This document shows positions 11,157 to 18,927 of a stretch of 31,533 bases of DNA, piece by piece. Origin of the DNA: Punctularia strigosozonata HHB-11173 SS5 (taxonomy: Eukaryota; Basidiomycota; Agaricomycetes; Corticiales; Punctulariaceae). The notes under the pieces were generated by a model. That model saw nothing but the letters and a program-made list of their open reading frames with translations, did not search any database and was not told where the DNA came from. The first letter of the stretch is position 1, and each line of letters starts with the position of its first letter. The stretch is taken from positions 1,411,161 through 1,442,693 of the forward strand of contig NW_006767435.1 of NCBI RefSeq assembly GCF_000264995.1. The letters are read 5' to 3'. Position numbers and translations under genes: made by a program.

Positions 11157-12027
11157 CACCGCGCAGGCGCACGACCAGAAGTCCGGGAAGGGTGCATGGA
11201 TGATTCAAGTGTCTTGTGTCTCCACTTATTAGTACCTCCGTGATAATGAATACGGAAGCTCCAAGGCCAGGCCTCAGCGATGACAGGCCACGTCAAACGG
11301 GAGCTGTTCTTTCTGCAACGGGGCATATCGCACCGCCTTGCGCCGATGACCCCGGCCCTGCGCCGATATTGACATGTCAACAAGTCGAATGCCGTTTTCA
11401 TCTTTAGCTCAAGTGCTTCCATGGGTGAAGCTATCGACTCGGGGTCTGTGCTGTTTGGCACGAAACGCACAGGCGCTTGAGCTAGCTAATGGGCCATAGA
11501 CCCGAGCATCAACATATGTATGTAAACGAGTACGGAATCCGATCGACGCACGGAGATAAGGCGGTAGCCAGGGCTCTTCCAGTACGTTCTGCTTCCGCAA
11601 GATAGCAGCAGGGCATCCATCAGTGGCGTCTCGAAGGTCTGGAAGAACGTTGTCCACTCAACCATAGGCGCCTGGAGATAAGCACAGCAAGAAAACTCGA
11701 GTGAATATTGCATATCTCCATGCGCTAGCAGCTGAAACTATTAGCCACCATCCCGAAATGCGTGCAAAATCCCGTAGTCGAACTGTCTGGGGTTTCCAAA
11801 TCCCGAGCAGAATCAACACTATATGGACGAAAACAGTGTAATAACCGAAGCCACGGCATCGCCGGTTTACAAGCGCATGTCGACTCGGAGACGGGAGTTG
11901 ATGGCTGTCATATTCGGGGTTTCCTGAAAGTCCGAGCACAGTTCATTCCGTGCCTTCATGCGGCATGTCCCTTCACGAGCACTCCTGTCTTCCCCCACCA
12001 TTCCCGACGAAAGGCGATCATGGCCGT
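11157..12027. other. Spacer between 7TM copies 2 and 3, fragmentary frames
   Basis: About 870 bp, longer than a bare promoter needs. The minus strand has open stretches of 75-105 codons (around 11156-11470, 11409-11713, 11658-11939), one with a hydrophobic run (FVHIVLILLGIW), but no frame continues across the region, there is no similarity to the flanking 7TM genes and I recognise no family. It could be a decayed gene. The part nearest 11157 must contain the promoter of copy 2. Confidence 0.4.
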
Positions 12028-13509
12028 CTAATGACCATCGGGAACAGAACCTACGGCTTCCGTATCTTGCGTGAGACGTGTTTCGGACTGGGCCATGGAG
12101 ATCGCATTCTCCCGCCGGGACACGCGAGGACGGAGGAGAAGCAATCCAGGGCGCGCATAGACTAAGAGAAACACGTTTGTTGCGCCACTCAAACCGAAAA
12201 TGGTGACAACTGCTAAGGTGGCCGCGGAAGGGACGGTGCGGGATCGCGAGGAGGTGAAGGTTATCCATCGCACAACTGACATTGGCAAGATAATGACCGA
12301 ATATGCTATCGGATACCTGGCACGGCAAGTAGATCAGCTAGATGAACGAGGATCCGGAGAAGCACGTACGCGAGCATCCCCATACTGGCTTGTTTCGCGG
12401 CAGGGAGCCCGCCTCCTTCTTTACGGCGATGCATGCTGAGTTTCCACCACTGGATCGGATGCACGGAGATGTAGCCCCTGCTGAGCAAGAACAAGGGGAC
12501 GTACACCAGCACCGAAATGAAGAGGGTAAGCCACATCCAAAGGTATTCGCCCATTAGTTTATCGACGATGTACTGTTTGCCTTCGCCACCGATCCAGCAC
12601 CAGAACGGTGTCGGTGTCTCGTGTAGCCTCGCCCTGGAGCGTATGATTGTGTAGAGGAGCATAAACACCCATATACATCCAACGACAACGAGCGCCATTG
12701 CTCGCTCATGCACTGCTTTGCGTCCCCACACTATGATAAACGTGTGGATGGCGATAGCCTAGACATACTGACGATCAGGCTATGCGAACCAGCGCGAGAT
12801 ACTGGTCCTCACACCGGTAGTCATCGCTACACTAGCTTCGCTGATCTCCTTGATTATACCTGGAGATTCGGTCAAGCAGCAGCATGGTAGAAAGGTCTGC
12901 GCATACCCTGTGATGTGCAGAAGTGACCTGGACTGACAGTGCCAGATTCGATCCATTTCAGGTCCATAACGGCACCAACAGCTTGTACTAGGTCTGATGC
13001 AAGCAACTGAAGCTGAAGCGCGTCACATGAATGGCTGATATGTTATAGAGTACAAGGTATTATGAGCCCTTACCATATATATGTCTGCAGGACCTTGAAC
13101 CAGACTCCATCGTTCTGCATAAGGATCTCGCCAGAGCTTATACACATTCCACTAGATAATGTGAAGAGTGAACAACCAGCGCTGGATAACGAGAATAGGC
13201 TTACTGCAATGAGTACGAACAGTAGAATTATGGATAGAATCGAGATCAACCCTGCAGTTGCTGTAAGCTTCGAGGATTTGGGCAGAATGTGAGGCAAGTT
13301 GCTATGCAAACGAAGATATGACGGACCGTGATGCCGATGCTCTGTCCCCTTGTCAAACAGGTTATATGCAGCCCAGGAGGGCTAGAGGCGAAGTCTTCCT
13401 GCCATTGTGCGTACGTGCATACAGTACCGAGCTTCAAGAAATAAGATGGGATAGTAACCGTGTCATTTTCATTGAACCCTTGATCGTTGGCTTGACGCAG
13501 AGAAAACAT
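12028..13509 (-). CDS. 7TM receptor-like protein, cAMP-receptor/class E GPCR type (copy 3)
   Basis: Seven exons: 13509-13327, 13267-13205, 13151-13074, 13012-12907, 12859-12813, 12758-12370, 12316-12028; 384 aa, the shortest copy. The N terminus has LKLGTVCTYAQW and CLTRGQSIGIT. TM1 is LISILSIILLFVLIA; the first loop holds VYKLWRDP; Cys of HFCTSQG before TM3 may pair with that of PFWCWIGG (about 210-217). TM5 is YLWMWLTLFISVLVYVPLFLL; TM6 YPIAYSVIILPMSVVRW; TM7 ends FLLVYARPGLLLLRPR. The tail after TM7 is only about 40 aa, so any long regulatory tail seen in copy 1 is missing. The exon 1 donor is GTCCGT, less common but paralogue-supported. TATATAA lies about 60 bp upstream of the start codon. 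Confidence 0.75.
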
Positions 13510-13568
13510 GGCAATCGCACCTGCTCGCTGCGTGGATCAGGAGCTCTAACCCCTTGAAGATGGAATGG

Positions 13569-13575
13569 TTATATA
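13569..13575 (-). promoter_or_regulatory. TATA box candidate for 7TM copy 3
   Basis: TATATAA on the minus strand, 60 bp upstream of the ATG at 13509. Position and sequence fit a core promoter. No transcript start is known. Confidence 0.4.
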
Positions 13576-13639
13576 GAACACTCACGAAGTTAAACTTGGA
13601 AGCTCCGAAGTGATCACGCCAGATGCATCGCGGAGCTGT

Positions 13640-14921
13640 CGGAAAGTGACATTCCCCGAATCCCCAACCGCCATTGACGACCCCGTTTGGTTACGGTGGC
13701 GGTTTCAGTACGAATTTTCTCTCGGTCCGCGTGGCATCCTACAGGTGAGAGCGAGTTATTGCATTGGTTGAGCGTCGCCATATCTTCATGTTGCTTCACA
13801 TGGCCCATATACGCGCGAGAGCTGCGTGAGGAAGTATAGGTCATTGGCAGCAAACCGGATCATTGGACAGTGTGGAATGCTGCATTGTTCGTGTCGACCC
13901 GGAATGGGATGATGAGACCCGCCTCCATTTGCGTGGCGACCACACCTTGCTGCACCATGTGGTCCCCTGCGCCAATCCCGTCACAGGACCTTGCCGTTCA
14001 ACCTCGCTTGTAATCGTGCATCCGCAACTATAGTACAAGGGCGCAGCCATTGCAATATGAAATCGGCCGGCGGAGCCCAGTTGCCATCCTCTGCCAGAGC
14101 TGTTCAGCACAAACTCACGGACGACGCAACTCTCTTGCAGCGCAAATGATTGCCAGCCAACACATACCTAGGATGGTCTCGTCCCGCTTGCACTGGCCCT
14201 TGCCCCCGCTCCTATAAGTTCCGCAGCCTCACCCACGATCCGTCCAGATCGATACGAAGTTGGCGGTATGACCGCTTCATACTCAAAACTTGCAGGAGAG
14301 CCATCAGACGATCGTACAGGAGCCATTCTCCCGCGCCAGAAATGGAGTTGGAGTCCGTAAGTTCCGGGAAAGCCAAGATCACCGCCGTGCGCAGCGCTGG
14401 TTCCCCACTTCGGCGCTGGTGATTGGGACGGTATGCAGAGTGTGACAGTATTGCTCTCGGGCATGTACTGTCTAGCACCGCTGCCTGCCACGTCGCCTTG
14501 TGTCTTACACTGTTGATCTCGTGCATGACGCGTTGCCCGCCCTTCTGCGTCGTCTTCGACGAAAAAATCCGGGCATCGCCATAGACTGCATTCGGAGTTT
14601 TGATAGTTTTGATAGTTTGAACGTTATATAACGCATCCCATGGTGAGGGCAGATCGAGAAGCGTTGCGTCTCGGTAGGTAGGTAGGTAGGTATATTGCCG
14701 ACGAGGTCCCGGTAGCGGAACAGCCGGTTGCCGCTGCGCTGCACGTACGCCACTCGTGCAGTCGACAGCGTGCCAAGCAGCTCGACGGTTTTCGTGAGCT
14801 GATGAAGCCGACCGCACTGTCTCACCACCAGCACGAAAAAGTCCTAGGTACATGTGTACATACAGTGCTATGTAATGTATGCTAGGCAAGCCGTCTTCAG
14901 CTTACTGGCGGAAGTCCGGCT
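13640..14921. other. Unassigned region with broken minus-strand frames
   Basis: No intact gene. Several minus-strand stretches read like protein in changing frames (for example REFVLNSSGRGWQLG near 14100-14040). The motif pattern, an R-E/R-E-like beta strand followed by GRGWQLG, weakly recalls repeats of fungal fucose-lectin propellers, but I cannot connect the pieces into one spliced frame, so I make no call. A GGTA x5 microsatellite lies at 14673-14692. Confidence 0.3.
14673..14692. repeat. (GGTA)5 microsatellite
   Basis: Five perfect GGTA units. A 9-bp near-duplication (GTTTTGATA twice) lies about 70 bp before it. No gene is affected. Confidence 0.9.
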
Positions 14922-15000
14922 CCTCGTCAGTGCGTTAAAAACCCCGACCACCCCGCAAAACCACTTGGGAAAAAAGCGGGGTGGGGGGAAAAGCATCCTC
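14922..15000 (-). mobile_element. Possible Copia-type LTR remnant, second copy
   Basis: Read on the minus strand: GAGGATGCTTTTCCC, a C-rich arm (CCACCCCGC), CTTTTTTCCCA, a complementary arm (GCGGGGTGG), then GGGGTTTTTAACGCACTGACGAGG. Element order and the flanking blocks match the copy at 1454-1524 (GAGGATGCT-TTCCC, TTTTTTCCCA, GTTTT-A--GCAC-GAC--GG). The 9-bp stem spans 14948-14956 and 14976-14984. The GGTTTTTAACG block is characteristic of Copia LTRs. No second LTR or internal coding region is visible, so it would be a solo or truncated element. Confidence 0.4.
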
Positions 15001-15151
15001 GAAGGAAACACAGACCTACAGCGACAGTCAAGCGCAATGGGCAAGGTAAGGCGTTTCTAATGCACTGTCTAAATCGTTGATACGCTGGGCAAGCCAGATG
15101 TCGACGGCAGCGGTCACGATTTTGATGAGCTCCTCCACCTGCAGGGGGTCC

Positions 15152-15225
15152 ATGAGGCATGCAACGGGTGGGGCGCGAGCATGCAACGGGTGGGATGAGG
15201 CATGCAACGGGTGGGGCGCGAGCGT
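15152..15225. repeat. 21-22 bp tandem repeat, 3 copies
   Basis: GCATGCAACGGGTGGG begins at 15157, 15179 and 15200; units alternate between a GCGCGAG and an ATGAG spacer. Non-coding as far as I can see. Confidence 0.85.
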
Positions 15226-15447
15226 CAGGCATGCCGGGTAACGCCGCTAGAACGACACGAAGGTCTGATATCCAGCATTGGACGTTGGCGTTGGCAAGCT
15301 CGAAGGATTGGTATAACGCCAAGTCTGTCTAAGCATTCGTCGACGAGAGAATGCTTGTGGTACGCGTACCTCATCAGCGTCCTGTGCTTCCCCTGGATCG
15401 GGATCCGCGTCGCCTTGCGCCGCAGCATCATGCAACGTCTGTGAATC

Positions 15448-16400
15448 AGAGACTTGTGAAGCGTGGACGTCGATGTTCGTGTCCTGCGCCCTAGGTTCAG
15501 GGACGGCTTGCGTAGCAGCGGGTCTGACCCCAGAACCGTCGAGACCGCGAGGAGACGTCGTTCGGAATCACCACAAATTCAACAGGCCTCGTAATCATTG
15601 CGGGAACTGACTCGTTTACACTGCACCAACGAACTTAAGCACTAGAGCATGTAGTTATACTACTTCATTCAGGCACAGAAAGGACTCGTCGATCCTGCGG
15701 CGCCTATTGCCATTCGGGTTGCTTGCGTTGAATGCCGCCGTCTGCCAGCTCAACATCGACTGTGATGCGGCTATTGGAATGAACCGTAGAAATCACGGGT
15801 TCCCGCAGGCGTAAGCGGGGGCGAAGGAGCAGCAGCCCAGGGCGGGCGAAAATGAGTAAGAGGACGTTAACTGCACCACTCAGATGGAAAATGGTGACGA
15901 CCGCCAATGTTGCCGCGGAAGGAATGGAGGAGGAGCGCAAGGAGCCGAACATGATCCAACGCACGATGGACATCGGGAGTATCACGACCGAATACGTTAT
16001 TGGATACCTATTCGAGACAAGGTCAGCAGCGGATTTCATGGACGCAAGGGGATGGCGTACGCGAGTAGTCCCATGCCAGCTTGTTTGGCATCAGAGAGCC
16101 CGGCTCCTTTTTTGCGACGATGCACGCTGAATTTCCACCATTGAACCGGATGCACAGAGATGTATCCTCTGCTGAGCAGGAAGAGTGGTATGTACGCCAC
16201 CAAGGAAATGATGAGCGTGAGCCACATCCAGAGGTACTCGCCTACGAGCTTGTCGACGATGTACTGATTACCCTTGCCGCCGATCCAGCACCAGAATGGT
16301 GTTGGCAGCTCGTGGTTCTTCAATTTTGAGCGTAAAACTGCGTAGAGGACGACGAAGACCCATATGATGACGATGACCACGAACGCTATGGCACGCTCGT
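15448..16400. repeat. Left copy of an identical 953 bp duplication ending at the N gap
   Basis: This stretch appears identical, base for base as far as I compared, to 16549-17501 (constant offset 1101). The left copy stops exactly where the N run starts, and the right copy starts exactly where the N run ends. That is the pattern of two contig ends that overlap but were scaffolded with a gap instead of merged. Biological duplication is possible but much less likely given the identity in introns and intergenic sequence. Confidence 0.85.
15704..16400 (-). pseudogene. Partial 7TM copy, probably an assembly duplicate of copy 4
   Basis: It contains the last exon (16007-15704) and the 3' part of the sixth exon (16400-16061) of a 7TM gene, and then runs into the N gap. 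Its translated parts are identical to those of the gene at 16805-18313, introns included. There is no room in 148 bases for the missing five exons. I treat it as a false duplication and not as a fifth receptor gene. Confidence 0.8.
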
Positions 16401-16548
16401 NNNNNNNNNNNNNNNNNNNNNNNNNNNNNNNNNNNNNNNNNNNNNNNNNNNNNNNNNNNNNNNNNNNNNNNNNNNNNNNNNNNNNNNNNNNNNNNNNNNN
16501 NNNNNNNNNNNNNNNNNNNNNNNNNNNNNNNNNNNNNNNNNNNNNNNN
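16401..16548. other. Assembly gap (148 N)
   Basis: A run of unknown bases flanked by the two copies of the same sequence. The true gap is probably negative, meaning that the contigs overlap by about 953 bp. Confidence 0.95.
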
Positions 16549-17501
16549 AGAGACTTGTGAAGCGTGGACGTCGATGTTCGTGTCCTGCGCCCTAGGTTCA
16601 GGGACGGCTTGCGTAGCAGCGGGTCTGACCCCAGAACCGTCGAGACCGCGAGGAGACGTCGTTCGGAATCACCACAAATTCAACAGGCCTCGTAATCATT
16701 GCGGGAACTGACTCGTTTACACTGCACCAACGAACTTAAGCACTAGAGCATGTAGTTATACTACTTCATTCAGGCACAGAAAGGACTCGTCGATCCTGCG
16801 GCGCCTATTGCCATTCGGGTTGCTTGCGTTGAATGCCGCCGTCTGCCAGCTCAACATCGACTGTGATGCGGCTATTGGAATGAACCGTAGAAATCACGGG
16901 TTCCCGCAGGCGTAAGCGGGGGCGAAGGAGCAGCAGCCCAGGGCGGGCGAAAATGAGTAAGAGGACGTTAACTGCACCACTCAGATGGAAAATGGTGACG
17001 ACCGCCAATGTTGCCGCGGAAGGAATGGAGGAGGAGCGCAAGGAGCCGAACATGATCCAACGCACGATGGACATCGGGAGTATCACGACCGAATACGTTA
17101 TTGGATACCTATTCGAGACAAGGTCAGCAGCGGATTTCATGGACGCAAGGGGATGGCGTACGCGAGTAGTCCCATGCCAGCTTGTTTGGCATCAGAGAGC
17201 CCGGCTCCTTTTTTGCGACGATGCACGCTGAATTTCCACCATTGAACCGGATGCACAGAGATGTATCCTCTGCTGAGCAGGAAGAGTGGTATGTACGCCA
17301 CCAAGGAAATGATGAGCGTGAGCCACATCCAGAGGTACTCGCCTACGAGCTTGTCGACGATGTACTGATTACCCTTGCCGCCGATCCAGCACCAGAATGG
17401 TGTTGGCAGCTCGTGGTTCTTCAATTTTGAGCGTAAAACTGCGTAGAGGACGACGAAGACCCATATGATGACGATGACCACGAACGCTATGGCACGCTCG
17501 T
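16549..17501. repeat. Right copy of the identical 953 bp duplication
   Basis: Matches 15448-16400 at a constant offset of 1101. This copy continues on into the complete 7TM gene, so it is the one to keep if the duplication is collapsed. Confidence 0.85.
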
Positions 17502-18313
17502 GTACTGCCTTGCGTCCCCATACCATGACGAATGTATGGATCGCGATAGCCTGCATAATCGAGTTTTGTTAGGTGTCAGAGGGAAAGAGAGAGAGCAGTT
17601 ACTCACACCGGTTGTCATTGCCACGCTTGCTTCGCCTATCTCGTTGATGATTCCTGAGATCTGATTTTATATCTTCGCAATGAAACTCAGAGCCAAGCAT
17701 ACCTTGGGATGTGCAGAAATGGCCTCGTACAACGAATCCCGACTGTATCCATCTAAGTTGCATAGCGGCACCAACGGCGTGTACCACATCGGATACAAGT
17801 AGCTGAAGCTGGAACAGTCTTGAGCATCTGACACGTGAAAGCTCACCTGCAAGCTCACCATGTATACGTCTGCCGGGCTTTCGACCAGGCTCCAGTCTCC
17901 TGAGGATGGGTTTCGCCAGAGTCTATAGGTGTTACGCTTGAAGGTGGCAAGGAAGACACATATCATATTCGCATGCAGCCCGAGCAAAGGGAGCAAAGGA
18001 GCGAGATCCTCACTGCTATCAAGATAAACAACAGCATGATGGATGTGATTGAAATGAATCCAGCGATAGCTGTGAGCTTGGGACGACGTCAGGATATCTT
18101 TGACCAGCCGCACAGGACAGTAAAGCCTACCGTGAGGCCGATGCTTTGACCGCGAGTCAGGCAGGTCAGACCAAGCCCAGGGGTATTCGAAGCATGACTC
18201 TCCTCCCATTGCGCGTACGTGCAAACAGTCCCGAGTTTGAGGAAATATACCGGAACGGTCACAGTGTCGTTGTCGTTCGCTCCAAAGACGCTGCGACTGA
18301 ACATTGTGGACAT
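16805..18313 (-). CDS. 7TM receptor-like protein, cAMP-receptor/class E GPCR type (copy 4)
   Basis: Seven exons: 18313-18131, 18076-18014, 17936-17859, 17808-17703, 17653-17607, 17550-17162, 17108-16805; 389 aa. Exons 1 to 6 have exactly the lengths of copy 3 (183, 63, 78, 106, 47, 389 nt). It carries LKLGTVCTYAQW and CLTRGQSIGLT at the N terminus, HFCTSQG before TM3, PFWCWIGG before TM5, YPITYSVVILPMSIVRW as TM6 and ARPGLLLLRPR at the end of TM7, with a short tail of about 45 aa. The exon 3 donor could be either of two GTGAGC sites 12 bp apart; the first matches the paralogues. A TATAAAT lies about 36 bp upstream of the ATG. Function inferred only from the fold. Confidence 0.75.
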
Positions 18314-18927
18314 GGCAGGAGCGAGATAATGTATGATAGGGGTCGTCCATTTATATTGCGAGGCGCAGCGAAATTCGAAATAAAAATGCCATAAGTATGC
18401 ATTCCGCGCGGTTACCCCAGGTTACTACCCCGGATCCGGGTAACGCCACATCAACGGGCTGGACGGGATCACCGCCGCCATGTGCTGGGAACAAAGACCG
18501 GCCTACCTACAAAAGGAGTCAATATTTTGGCAGAACCAGTAACGTACGTGGATCACTTGCCGCCCACATCACAAGCTGCACGACCCCTGCGGGGAGCGAC
18601 CGAGCCGCAGCTGACCGAGGCGCCAATTCCCGTTGCTCTGATCGCGAGGAGCCCAAAACGATGCAAAGTCTTATATATTTTGATATGACCCACAACGATA
18701 CGGCCTCGATGTTGATGGACAGAACCTTCATCGGCTTTAGTGAACCCGAAGGCCCACTAACGACAGACAGGCCCTGGGGTATCCGAGAAAGCTATCAGCC
18801 TGAAAGCCCACAAGGAATGTAGCGTGACATCTTCGGGAACGCTTCAGTGAACAGCACACGGGTCGTGTCCAATGGCAGTAAATGCGCGCAACTAAAAGTA
18901 CTCACAACTCTGCGCCTCTTGAGCAAT
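18314..18927. other. Spacer upstream of 7TM copy 4 and downstream of the AFG1 gene
   Basis: About 610 bp. A plus-strand frame of 141 codons (18397-18822) has no recognisable domain and atypical composition; I reject it as a gene. An imperfect inverted repeat (GTTACCC ... GGGTAAC, 18411-18444, with CCGGATCCGG inside) lies about 100 bp upstream of the 7TM start. Confidence 0.45.
18349..18355 (-). promoter_or_regulatory. TATA box candidate for 7TM copy 4
   Basis: TATAAAT on the minus strand, 36-42 bp upstream of the ATG at 18313. Fits a core promoter by sequence; the spacing would give a very short 5' leader. Confidence 0.35.

Noticed and set aside
15704-16400. A fifth 7TM receptor gene
   Set aside because: It is identical to the 3' part of the gene at 16805-18313 and stops at the N gap, so it is most probably the same locus assembled twice.
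18397-18822. Plus-strand 141-codon frame
   Set aside because: Lies in the spacer upstream of a receptor gene, with no recognisable motif; chance frame in GC-rich DNA.
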